Source: Buxus sempervirens
Taxonomy: Eukaryota; Streptophyta; Magnoliopsida; Buxales; Buxaceae
DNA: 64,000 nt
NCBI GenBank assembly: GCA_947561395.2
Contig: OX387185.1
Span: 45,704,602 to 45,768,601, forward strand
Direction of reading: 5' to 3'
The notes under the pieces are model-generated. The model did not search any database. It was given only the letters and a program-made list of their open reading frames with translations, and was not told the DNA's origin. Of the stretch, positions 23,049 to 34,205 are shown piece after piece. The first letter of the stretch is position 1; each line of letters starts with the position of its first letter. The translations under genes were made by a program, and so were the position numbers.

Positions 23049-23066
23049 GAGATTAAAGATATAAAT

Positions 23067-24365
23067 AAATATATAATTATTTTAATAATATTAAACAGAT
23101 AATCACTTTTCTCGCCATCTTAATCTTTATATGTTTAGATTGAAGATTATTTTAATCTTCACAAATTAGATTTTCTGAATTTTCTAAAAGATATAATTTC
23201 ATATTCTTTGTTTTCCGACATTGAAACGCGTGCCTTTCTGCTAGTTTTTTTTTTTGATAGAGTGCCTTTCTGCTAGTTGCCAATAAGACAGGAAGAAGTT
23301 GTCATTAGGATCGTAGGCTGTGGACCATGCACCGCCTCCATATTAGCTTCTTCTGTAGACTTAGGTCAAAATATCCGTGGAGGGTCCCTTTCTTTTGCTT
23401 CGGCCAAACTTTTCTCTGGACCGCATCAATAGTGAAATCACTGATTAAGAATACGTGTTCTCAAGTCCTTTGTCATTCGAGAAATTTTTTTTTTTTATAA
23501 TTTGAGTTTTAAAACCAAAAGAAGCCAAAAGAACAATGGATCTCAATTTTAGGGTTTCCATTGAGAATGGGAACCGATTGAGAAGAGTGAATATATGATT
23601 TTATGTTGCAATCAAGCTAAATAGAGAAACTTATAGCTTTGTTGTTGTTGTCGTCCTTGATATTCTTAATGCAATAGACATGGCAATTTGAGGCGAACTT
23701 TTGGTAATCGTGCAAAGCAAAATGTGCGACTTTCCAAAACAATCCTTATACATTATTGTGAAGATTTATTAATGAAAGGATACAATAGTCAAAACAATCT
23801 TAATTTTTTTTTAAAAACTTAATGATAAGTTGCTAAATTTTTCATCTCTCGTTTGTCTCTTTCTTCATACATCCAATAATACGCGTGCACCCAGCTAAGT
23901 GATCCAATAGTGGGGTTTCCTTTTTTATATTTGTGAAATATTCTGTTATGTTTACTTGAATTGGTCCTTAATGTGACCGTGAGATGACATCATGTGTAAT
24001 GTCTCATACATTTAATACTTTTTCGAGTGGGCACACATAAAAATATACTAATCGTGTAACAAAAATTGCCTGCACCCAATTTATTATAAATCAACCATTT
24101 GTGATGGTGCATCTCAGTTAAAAAATTTTTTTTCTTTAAATGATTGAATGCACCAATCAAAATGAACAGGTGCTTGAGTGTATAAGAAATTCAGTGTAGA
24201 CGATACATGCTCGTAATCGGGGAAATGCTCCCCATGAGTCCATGACACCATATAACTTCATACCAATTCACTAAAAACATAAGAGAAGATTTTATCCAGC
24301 GGAGGACGCTATCCAATCCCAATCTCTCCTCCACAATCTATGATTTGTTGTGGTAAAAAAAGATT
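23067..24365. other. Intergenic; half-copy of a fold-back MITE
   Basis: 23,945-24,010 matches the left arm of the MITE at 9,073-9,252 (TGTTATGTTTACTTGAATTG, GACCGTGAGATGA). An 18-bp word ending GCCTTTCTGCTAGTT is duplicated near 23,230-23,277. No gene is seen. Confidence 0.4.
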
Positions 24366-24515
24366 TGAAATTTGCTGGAGCCCTAGGTTGGAAGATCTGC
24401 TAGTCCAACGGCAATGCATGTGTCCACATAGGTGTGTAAAGCTGATTTATACACATGCATTGACTTTGGACCAATAGATCTTCTAGTAAGAGGTGATATG
24501 ATCTCGTCAAAGAAA
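24366..24515. repeat. Dispersed short repeat R2 (copy 2)
   Basis: See the copy at 21,430: same order of TGCTGGAGCCCTAGG, GGAAGATCTGC, GTCCAACGG and GTGTCCACATAGGTGTG. Just downstream, a 22-bp word containing CACGTGCGATGTTAAGG is duplicated in tandem (24,546-24,595). Confidence 0.55.
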
Positions 24516-25524
24516 CGGTTGGAAGGGGGCGGGGCTCGTGCACCCACGTGCGATGTTAAGGCATTGGCCACGTGCGATGTTAAGGCATTGGGCCATAGGT
24601 AGTAGGTGAAGGAAGACGACTTAACGGTTACCAAGGAAGGAAAAAGCTTTGGAGCATCCTAATTCCTAAGGTGGCAGAAGGTCAGGCTATTTTGCCCCAC
24701 CACCCTCCTTCTGTTAAGGGCACCGACAAATTTCTGACTCGCCCTTTTGGCAGCACTGGAACGGTCTTGGGATATCCTCGTTGCAGCGATTGCGCCCTCT
24801 GAACATCTTCAAACGAAAATAATATAGTATTCCATTGTCCATAAAATGACGAAAGCTAGGGAAGAGTAAAGAGCTCAAAATTTTAATCAAGTTTGATCTT
24901 TTGTATCTTGTTAGAACCAAACCATCACTACTATGGAGGCAGCATCAAAATATGAATATTCAATTCTAAGGGTCAAGGATAACCCCACAAACCGTGAAAT
25001 CTGCTCCAATTGGAATTTAAACCCATCGTTCACATGAGTGGGCTTACCTTAGACATCTTTTGGTAGTTGTAGAGATGCTCATTGTGTGATGGTTGTTAAG
25101 TTAGGCTACGATTTTGGGTGCCCTCTTGTTTATTTGTGTTGTTGGCATGCTTCCTGCATGTGGATGCTTTTACACACCCTTATACTCTTTTGGAATACAA
25201 TTACTTAACTTCCAAATTTTTTTCTGTTTTTTTTTTTTTTTTGGGTTTTAAGATTCAATTCCTCGACACCCCTCCTTAGCCAATAATGAGTTGCCACATC
25301 AACAACAACCCTATGTTGTTTTACCCTTTCCTTTCTTCATGAAATTTAGAAAGAAATTTCTTTTCAAGTGGTTTGGTAGATTTGGGGTTATATCAGATTT
25401 AAAATCCCAAAAATATTCCGGTGACGCCTGTCTCGTACCGTTCACCCTTCACATCCTATGGGGCCCCTTAAGCCCCTCTCCAATAGGACCCAACCAAATG
25501 TGAAAGCATTTCCTCTAGAGTCAA
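24516..25524. other. Intergenic, no gene seen
   Basis: Nothing recognisable beyond the tandem word at its start. Confidence 0.35.
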
Positions 25525-25650
25525 AATCCGGTGGTTCTATGGAACCATGGGCTGGGATGGAGTTTGAATGTGTGGGGCCCCTACTGATAAGGGCATCCAA
25601 TCGTGCGTTTCATGCTGGTACCACGCTTTCGCCCGATGCAGGTATGAGCC
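25525..25650. repeat. Dispersed short repeat R1 (copy 2)
   Basis: AATCCGGTGGTTCTATGGAA, GGGATGGAGTTTGAATG, GTGGGGCCC and GTGCGTTTCATGCTGG follow the order seen at 19,254-19,385; the hairpin is less perfect. Confidence 0.55.
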
Positions 25651-25877
25651 ACGATCCAACAAAAAATTTCTTTGTTTTAATTGTTATTGATTGTTGACAT
25701 GGCAACCGGATACAATGGGTTTACCAACAGAAGAAAGAAAAAAAAAATGGATACAAAGGACTTGTCCGTGGAGGATTTGATGACATACTTTAATCCTGAT
25801 ATGGATATAACTCGCTACCACCGTCCATACCACACATGAACCTAAGGCCGTGACGAGCTTGTTTCTTCTATTATACA

Positions 25878-26246
25878 TTCTCTATGCCGGGTGTGTTACA
25901 CTAGTAAGAGCCTAACACATGTCTAGAAAAATGGGATCCATCTATATTGATGCAACATTTTTGTTACACGATCTTTTTATCCACATATACCAATTATTCA
26001 TACCTGTTTATTATCAAATATACCAGTGTATTCATCATTGCATACTAGTTTGATGCAACTTTTTTGTACTATCTTCCCCTCAGATACCAATTATTCATCA
26101 CATATATACTTGTTTTTCATCAAATATACTAGCATATTCATCGTTGTATACGCAATGTTTTTGTTATACAATCTTTAGCAGTGTGGGTCCCATTTTTTTG
26201 GACACGTGTTAGAATCTTATGAGGGTAATACGCTTGGCATAGAGAA
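25878..26246. mobile_element. MITE with long terminal inverted repeats (TTCTCTATGCC)
   Basis: Left TTCTCTATGCCGGGTGTGTT and the reverse complement of the right end TTCTCTATGCCAAGCGTATT align, and similarity continues through TAACAC.TGTC and AAAAATGGGA for about 60 bp. The interior holds degenerate direct repeats (ATACCAATTATTCAT, CATCAAATATAC) between 25,985 and 26,150. No clear target duplication is visible. Confidence 0.7.
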
Positions 26247-26398
26247 CACGTACCAGAAGAATCCGCTCCGGCCGTGACTGTCACCGGCCAGAATCCAGAT
26301 TGAGGCGTATGCTCTGTGCTGTGTCGCCGCCCATTCCTTGACAGTAGAGAATGTAATAGAGGAGTTTTACCAAGAAGTAGGGCGTTTGACCGAAACAT
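26247..26398 (-). other. Possible first exon of an unrecognised gene
   Basis: From the ATG at 26,398 the minus strand reads MFRSNALLLGKTPLLHSLLS, then RNGRRHSTEHTPQSGFWPVT. The start is basic, Ser/Leu-rich and lacks acids until residue 29, like a mitochondrial targeting peptide. It is followed by a GTACGTG donor-like site at about 26,250, just before the MITE at 25,878-26,246. GC content is higher than the flanks. No family was recognised and no second exon could be fixed, so this may be a gene relic or chance. Confidence 0.25.
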
Positions 26399-27084
26399 AT
26401 TGCGTAATACATGCTAAATATTCCCAAAATTCATTTGCACGTTGGTCTTCTTGGGAAACCGATCCACCGCGTCTTGGGGAACAGACAGTGCGCCATTAGC
26501 GCATACCGTATCTTGTAGCTTTCAAACATCGTATCAAACTAAATTAGATACAAAAACCATAATATAATAAGATGGAGACTCCATAAAAATAAAATAAAAT
26601 AAGATGGAGACATTACGTTATCCAACGTTCACAATGTTAAAGAGACTGAAAACGAGACACACAATCAGGGTTTTAAATTAACCACCCAGTTTCTTGTTGC
26701 AGTCTCATATTTTCTATTCGGCTCCTCTTCGTCTTATTTCTCTACCATCTCGAAGTTGGTGCCTTTAATTTGATCTGGACTTTTAGATTTTGAAATTTTT
26801 TTTTCTGCTAATCTTTCTTCCCCAAATTAATTAAGCCACCTTCGGTTTATAATAATACAATTGGATTTTTTTTAATTAGCATTTCAGTACATTACGTATG
26901 TAGACAAAAATTTTAAGACATGTAACGGAAAAGAAATTGCTGAAGGGTAGGTATCTTTTGGAACTTGTAAAATGAGAAGGACAAATATAATAAACCATTT
27001 AAATATATAAGATAAAATGACTTTATAAGGTCATTTTAAAAAAAAAATTTACATATATATACAAGATGGCATGCTTTTTTAGGG
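26399..27084. other. Intergenic, no gene seen
   Basis: Could include the promoter of the possible exon at 26,247-26,398; otherwise unremarkable AT-rich DNA. Confidence 0.3.
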
Positions 27085-27094
27085 GCTGCTCGTT

Positions 27095-27350
27095 TTATAT
27101 ATACTAGGGGAGGCACGTGAACTTGTGCATGTTGATATAGGTGGATAACGTGGGTTTTATTTGGGTGATAATTATTTAAAGATAGACACAGGCGATTATT
27201 TGGCAAGTTAGTTAAGAAATGTTTGAGTAGGCCATTTTTATTGGGGATGAATAGTGATTGATTTCTTGATTTAAAGAGCGCATTTAAAAAAAATAAAAAA
27301 TGAGGGCCAGAATACAAGGAATATTCTCTAGAGTTGGCTTTATTAATACT
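27095..27350. repeat. Unclassified dispersed repeat R3 (copy 1)
   Basis: Begins TACTAGGGGAGGCACGTGAA and shares, in order, GGGTGATA, AATAGTGATTGATTTC, GGCCAGAAT, GAATATT and TTGGCTTTAT with 34,050-34,205. Both copies have the same orientation, one on each side of the alpha-xylosidase gene. Confidence 0.5.
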
Positions 27351-27539
27351 ATATATATTCTCTTGCATACTTGATTTTTCCTTCATACTAGTTGATTTAC
27401 CTGTGTTAAGCACGGGAAGATATATTTTTCATATATAATATTTTATTAAATAATGTAAAATATATATTATTTTCTTTAAATTTATGAGTAGGACATTTTG
27501 ACATTATATATGTTAAATGATAGACCAATAATTTAAAAA

Positions 27540-27890
27540 AATTACAAAAAATAGAAAAAAGTAATAAGAAAAAATGTACTTTTTTAAATAAAAAATATTT
27601 TTGGGTTTAAAAATTGGACAGTAGACATATATTGCCGGACAAATATTGATTTGGCTGATAATTAAGAATGAGTATACATATACTTAGTTTAAATAATGGG
27701 TTACTTTTTGATAATTATAAATTAATGATACTTTTTGATAATTAGTATGATTAAAATAATAATGAGGACATTTTTTGTAAACAATAAAATGACACTTATT
27801 CTCAATTATTTAAAAGAAGTATCATTGCTTTCAAATTACCAAGAATTAGGTGATTGAAAATTCTATCATTTTTACTAATTTAAAAATTCT
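27540..27890 (-). mobile_element. MITE, GGAAAATT family (copy B, inverted relative to copy C)
   Basis: Its reverse complement aligns over about 330 bp with 35,745-36,048. Shared stretches include TTCAATCACCTAATT, TGGTAATTTGAAAG, ATACTTCTTTTAAATAATTG, TATGTATACTCATTCTTAAT and TATATGTCTACTGTC. One terminal repeat appears to be missing or diverged. Confidence 0.65.
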
Positions 27891-28708
27891 ATCACTTTTT
27901 ACATGTTTTATTGTATTCTAGGTTACAAAATCTTATCCAATTTTTATTTTTCACTTTGTTTCCCTTTCAGAATAAACCTTTCTTTTATTATCTGTTTGTT
28001 TTAGTAACTTTTGATTTGTTAATTGCATGCATATCCTCTTAATTTAATCAAATGTATTAGTTTCATTTTTCTAAGGTCAGCATAATTAATGCTTTAAGAT
28101 AGTAATGTAAGTTGAAATATAAACAGTATCGTTACTAATATTTATTCTTAGTTAAGTAGAAACCAAATTAAACCAAGTGCATTTAGATGCTTAGCACTTT
28201 CTTATAAAAATACAATTTGATAATATTGAGTGTATTACATTTGTAAATTAATCAATTAATCCATATTCTATATTATACTTACAGACTATTTTTATTTAGC
28301 TAATCAAGTTTCTTTATTCTACTTGGGAGTTGATGTCTTCACATAGGCAATGATTGAATGTCGTGATTTGTCGTGGGATTCTATTTGGCTCCTATAATGC
28401 AATTTTTTTTGAGCATTTTCCTCACTTCGAAGTAGGAGACATTTTTGGTATAAAGTTTTTTTTTTTTTTTTGTATTTCTTAAAAGCTATAGGTTCCGCAT
28501 ACCTTTCTGCTATACTAACAAACTGGGGATTGGGACCCACAGACCCATCATCGTCACGTGCGACATCTCGAATCGGCGGTCTCCACCTCACATGCAGCTG
28601 ATGATCACCGTACCCCGTTAACGCTTCAATGCATTCCATTGCATTTATATCAATCTCACAAGTCCAGCTCATTAGTTCCCTAACCTTGCTTCACTCTGTC
28701 CAGTAGCC
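27891..28708. other. Intergenic and promoter of the alpha-xylosidase gene
   Basis: AT-rich until about 28,480, then GC-richer towards the gene. A weak TATA-like TTTATATC lies near 28,643 and a CACGTG-like word near 28,555. The leader is probably only a few dozen nucleotides long. Confidence 0.4.
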
Positions 28709-31700
28709 ATGTTTTCTTCTTCCTCTTATCGTATACCCATCTTTTGTATGCTTTTTGTTTCTGTTGTCTGTATCAGTTGTGGACTTTCATCTGCCACGAA
28801 GATTGGCAAAGGCTACCGTCTAATCTCCATTGAAGAGTCCTCAGATGGAGGCTTCTTAGGCCACCTACAAGTCAAGAAGAAGAACAACATTTACGGTCCT
28901 GATATTCCTCATCTACAACTTTTTGTCAAGTATGTTCTAATGGTTTTTATAAATAATCTCATATGGTTTTATCTTCATTAGGGGTTTTCGTTAAAATCTC
29001 TAACCAGTAAAGCTTAAAAAATTTGATTTTGCAGGCATGAAACCCAGGATAGATTGAGGGTTCACATTACTGATGCTGAGCATCAAAGATGGGAGGTCCC
29101 GTACAATTTGCTACCCAGAGAGCAGCCTCCACTGTTGAAGAAGACTATTGGGATATCGAAGAAGATCCCTTTAACAGCTTCCGACCTCTCAGGAAATGAG
29201 CTTATATTCAGCTACACGGCAGACCCATTTGGATTTTCTGTGAGAAGGAAATCAAATGGACAAACCCTTTTCAATTCGAGCTCTGATGAGTCAGACCCAT
29301 ATGGGAATTTGGTGTTTAAAGATCAATATCTTGAGATATCTACAAGATTGCCTAAAGATGCCTCGCTCTATGGACTTGGAGAGAACACTCAACCACATGG
29401 GATCAAGATACAGCCCAACGATCCGTATACCCTGTACACGACCGACATTTCAGCCATTAATCTGAATGCTGATCTGTATGGGTCTCATCCAGTTTACATG
29501 GATCTCAGAAATGTGGATGGACTGGCTTATGCTCATGCGGTTCTTTTGTTGAACAGTAATGGCATGGATGTGTTTTACAGAGGCAACTCCTTGACATACA
29601 AGGTTATTGGGGGTGTCTTGGATTTCTATTTTTTTCCAGGTCCAACACCTCTAGCCGTTGTTGATCAATACACTTCTTTTGTGGGAAGACCAGCTCCCAT
29701 GCCTTACTGGTCTCTGGGTATGTATTGATTCTGCCCGTCTTCATTACCATGAATCTGTGTAATTTAAGTTGCTTAATTTTCTTTTCGGAAGCATTTGGGT
29801 TTTGCTCACATGTTGGTCATTTCAACTATGCTGTGCATAGGCATGGTTTCCTTTCTTGTCAACTGATTGATCGAGTAGCGTGGTTAGAGTGAACTAATGG
29901 GAGATCTGTATGTTGACTGTTTCATTTAACACCATTGACCTCCTAGAAGTAGGAATTTCAAATTGGAATGGCCTTCAGCCACTGGACAACTATGGATGTG
30001 GTCTGTTTGGTTGTTTCATGTTATAATTGTGAAACTGGATAGGGTTTGTACATAAACAAGCAGTTGAATTGGGCCTTACTGTTTCACATTGCTGTTTGTG
30101 TATTTGTGTGTTTTTGGGTGTATATATTTCCTTAATCCTTACATTTTTTTTTTCAAATATGGCATGGTCTTCAAAACCCCAAGAAAATTCTATAGAAAAA
30201 GAGAGAACTTGATCCCTCTAACTTTTCTCTCTCTATTGATACTTTTATCCATCTTTTTGCATATCTACCAAAAGCAAAAAATCCCTCCCTTTAATCATAT
30301 ATTTAAATAAGAAATCAAAAGGCCCAAGAAAAGCACCATCACTTGTTCACATCATGTCCTGCTAAAGTTATCTATTTTTTACCCGACAGACAAATCTAAT
30401 CCTCACTGTTCACTCTATACAAGGGGTATTATGGTAGTTATTTAAAAAATAAATAAGATACGAAATGAGATTGATTATCAGCTAGGACAGTGTTTCCTGA
30501 TCCAAACCACCCTGTTCTCTTATCATTCAGTTCACCATGTTCCACTACACAGTCTACACTGTCTCATTATCATCACCATCCTTCAAGCTAAGGTCCTGTA
30601 TGTACCGGTGCCCTTTGCACAAATGTACTTGTTGAGACATATAAAAAGCACACTATTGAATCTCTGGATTTTAAGCCATGACTGATTCTCTGATGCAGCC
30701 TCAAATGAATGTGCAGTGTTGTGCATATTAAGCCTGATCTGATCTAATCACCATAAACCTTTATTACAATTCAGTCTTGGATCATAGTATTTGTATAATA
30801 TAAGAATGGAAAGTTTATAGCTGAGATTACTACATTGGTATTTTTACAAGTTTTCACGACTAAGTGGTCAAGGTGCTTTGATGAAAATGCTTGGTTGAGG
30901 TAATATAATTTATGTCCATTCAATCCTTAGTCTTCCCCAAGTGGGGTAGATAATTGAAACGAATGAAGATGTGATACTATTACATCCATAGACATCTTCT
31001 TGACCACCTGAGGTGTTCATAGAGATCGATACTTCAATTGTAAGTGGATTCAGCAAGCAATAATGTCAATTTGAATTTTGTTCTTCGTGAGAGATTTAGC
31101 ATACTGATTGAACAGTCCAGATTGATGAATCACTTGGTGACATCTGTGCTATGGGCTACTGGTGTAAATCTGAATGCTCTGTGTGTGTGTGTGTGTCTGT
31201 TGCATACCTGTCTGTCTGTCTTTTATGTGTTTGTTTGTAGATGTGATCCTTGTGTGCTATTAACATCTGATTCTCCTATGTTAGATAAAATTTCCTTCTA
31301 TGAACAGACTGTCTAATGATCAGTGTATCAGGGAATGGAATCTGCTCATGCATCACATAGGTCTCCTGTTCTGCTTTATTTGAATATTATTGCTGTCAAT
31401 AATCGTTACTGGTACTTCTATCATTCTATGAGTTCGCTATGCTCCCTTCTAGACATCATGCATGATGAGATTATAATATAAAAATGATACACTGTTTCTT
31501 TTGTGGTTTTATTAATGTAATAGCTGATAAATGCATTTAAACTTACTGCTCCATGTTACAGGATTCCACCAATGCAGGTGGGGCTATCATAACTTATCGG
31601 TGGTTGAAGATGTTGTTGAGAACTATAAGAAAGCCAAGATCCCACTTGATGTGATTTGGAATGATGATGATCACATGGATGGGCACAAGGACTTCACCCT

Positions 31701-33441
31701 AAACCCTACCAACTACTCTCGTCCAAAGCTCTTGGCATTTCTTGACAAAATACATTCAAGAGGGATGAAATATATTGTCATCATTGACCCTGGCATTGGT
31801 GTCAATTCCTCCTATGGAGTATATAAACGTGCTATGGCCAGTGATGTTTTTATCAAATATGAGGGTCAACCCTATCTAGCTCAGGTCTGGCCAGGGCCAG
31901 TTCACTTTCCAGACTTCCTCAATCCAAAAACTGTGACTTGGTGGATGGATGAAATCCGCAGGTTCCATGAACTTGTCCCTGTTGATGGCTTGTGGATAGA
32001 CATGAATGAAGCTTCAAATTTCTGCACCGGGAAATGCGAAATACCAACGACTCATCAGTGTCCAAATGCAACTGGACCTGGTTGGATCTGTTGCTTGGAC
32101 TGCAAAAACATAACAAAGACAAGATGGGATGATCCACCTTACAAGATAAATGCTTCAGGGATTCAGGCACCAATTGGTTACAAAACTATAGCCACTAGTG
32201 CTGTTCACTACAATGGGGTCCTGGAGTACAATGCTCATAGTTTATATGGTTTCTCTCATGCAATTGCCACTCACAAGGGCCTTCAAGAGCTTGAGGGCAA
32301 GCGCCCCTTTGTTTTATCTCGTTCGACATTTGTTGGTTCAGGCTCATATGCTGCGCATTGGACAGGTGATAACAAGGGCACATGGGAAGACCTAAAGTAT
32401 TCAATCTCAACAATGCTTAATTTTGGTATATTTGGAGTGCCGATGGTTGGTTCGGACATATGTGGATTCTATCCTCAACCAACAGAAGAACTCTGTAACC
32501 GGTGGATTGAGCTTGGTGCATTCTACCCTTTCTCAAGGGATCATGCAAACTACTATTCCCCAAGGCAGGAGCTCTACCAGTGGGATACTGTTGCAGAGTC
32601 AGCTCGGAATGCATTGGGCATGCGGTACAAACTCCTCCCATACCTCTACACTCTGAACTATGAGGCTCACACTAGTGGCGCCCCGGTGGCCAGGCCACTT
32701 TTCTTCTCATTTCCGACATTTACGACGTGCTATGCACTGAGCACTCAATTCTTGCTGGGGAGCAGTGTTATGGTGTCACCTGTGCTCCAGCAGGGGAAGT
32801 CAGAGGTTAAGGCACTCTTTCCTCCTGGAACATGGTACAGCTTATTTGATATGACACAGACCATTGTATCGAAGGAGGGGCATTATCTCACCCTTGATGC
32901 ACCCTTGCATGTGGTCAATGTGCATGTGTATCAGAACACCATTCTTCCAATGCAACAGGGTGGAATGACATCAAGGGAAGCTAGAATGACTCCTTTCAAC
33001 CTTGTGGTCAGCTTCCCAGCAGGGGCTGCTGAGGGAGAGGCTACAGGAAAGCTGTTCCTTGACGATGATGAGCGCCCTGATATGAAACTTGGAAACGGGT
33101 ATTCGACCTACATCGAATTCTATGCCAGGGTGAGTAACAAATCAGTGAAAGTGTGGTCAGAAGTTCAAGAAGGCAAGTATGCTTTGGAGAAGGAATGGAT
33201 GATTGAGAAGGTTACTGCTTTGGGATTGGATGGAATTGGGAAGGCACTTGCCATTGACATTGAGGGAGAGCCAATGTCAGACATCACTGGTGTGGAATTA
33301 GGTGCTACACAGCAGAAGTACCTGGAGAAGCTGGAAGATGGAGGGGATAAAAAGAAGACCATGATGGTGGAAATTAAAGGGTTGAAATTGCCTGTAGGGA
33401 AGAACTTTGTCATGTCCTGGAAAATGGGCATCAATGTTTGA
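28709..33441 (+). CDS. XYL1: Alpha-xylosidase, GH31, XYL1-type (three exons, 927 aa)
   Basis: Exons 28,709-28,929, 29,035-29,717 and 31,562-33,441 join in frame at GT/AG sites (V-K-H-E and L-G-F-H across the joints) to give 927 residues, close to Arabidopsis XYL1 (about 915). A signal peptide (hydrophobic residues 9-28) sends it to the cell wall, where this enzyme removes unsubstituted xylose from the non-reducing end of xyloglucan oligosaccharides. The N-terminal beta-sandwich region has [11 protein letters not shown] and [15 protein letters not shown]. The GH31 barrel has [17 protein letters not shown], the nucleophile in WIDMNE (Asp about 448) and the acid/base in HWTGDN (Asp about 571). 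The C-terminal ends [11 protein letters not shown]. Sequence words match XYL1 more closely than ordinary alpha-glucosidases. All expected residues are present and no lesion is visible. Intron 2 is long (1.84 kb) and holds GT microsatellites. Confidence 0.96.
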
Positions 33442-33894
33442 GAGCAGGAAAATTTCTTGCCATTTATCTTAGGTCGTTGTTTAGGATTTTTCCCTTTTTG
33501 CTTTATGGCTCATTTACTAGTTTGATTTTTGGTATTTATTAGAGGGTTTTCTATAATGCCTCTTTAACAATTTAATGGTTTAGGATAGAAGTTTTATTGA
33601 GCTATGGCCTTTCAAAAAGTTAACGAACAGGCCCGATGTGAGCCCAAAAGCCAACACGAATTTAAATAAATCCAAGGCGATCCGGGCAAAATCTTTCTAC
33701 GCTGTTCCAAATCAGACAAAACGCTGAGCCGCCTCGCTCGCCGACCCTAGTCGGTGCTTCTTCATTCTTCCTCCTCGCCAATTGCATTGCGCGGTCTGTA
33801 GTCAATCCGTCTCCTCATGAGTTTTTTTTGGGTAACAGTCTCCTCATGAGTTGCAAGGGTCTTACGCTGTTGCCTCTTCTTAATTCGACAAGAA
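33442..33894. other. 3' region of XYL1, then a promoter-like stretch
   Basis: Up to about 33,600 probably XYL1 3' untranslated sequence. From 33,620 the DNA becomes GC-richer, with GGCCCGATGTGAGCCCAAA (site II-like GCCCA words common in housekeeping promoters) and pyrimidine-rich leader-like sequence. A 15-bp word GTCTCCTCATGAGTT is duplicated (33,808-33,853). Confidence 0.4.
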
Positions 33895-34038
33895 ATGTCG
33901 TTGAAGATTCGGTGCCAACTGTGCGAGAACTTTCTCGACAGCCCGGTAGTCTCCATGGAAATTACAGAGCGAGCAGTCACGAACTTATCTAGCAAGGAGA
34001 AAGTCTCTTCTCCATCTGCTGAGTACTTACAAAATTGA
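33895..34038 (+). other. Possible orphan first exon or gene relic (47-codon frame)
   Basis: After the promoter-like stretch an ATG opens a frame beginning MSLKIRCQLCENFLDSPVVS and ending in a stop at 34,036-34,038, where repeat R3 starts within a few bases. The CQLC pair and high GC relative to surroundings suggest genuine exon sequence, but I do not recognise the family. Either a gene lost its downstream exons to an insertion or deletion at about 34,040, or this is a coincidental frame. Confidence 0.3.
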
Positions 34039-34044
34039 CTAATT

Positions 34045-34205
34045 TAAAAGCAGGGAAGGAACATGCACTACTGCACCTTGACATTGACATAGGGGGTTAA
34101 TGTGGGCCCAATTTTGGGTGATACCTGTTTTAATTAAGAATGAATATTGATTGATTTCGGAAGGCCAAAATCTGAAGAATATTTCATAAAACTGGCTTTT
34201 ACATG
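34045..34205. repeat. Unclassified dispersed repeat R3 (copy 2)
   Basis: AGCAGGGAAGGAACATGCAC, GGGTGATACC, AATATTGATTGATTTC, GGCCAAAATC and ACTGGCTTTTA parallel 27,095-27,350. Confidence 0.5.

Noticed and set aside
32195-32656. Several 65-77-codon frames inside the third XYL1 exon
   Set aside because: Out-of-frame or antisense shadows of the strongly conserved GH31 coding exon.
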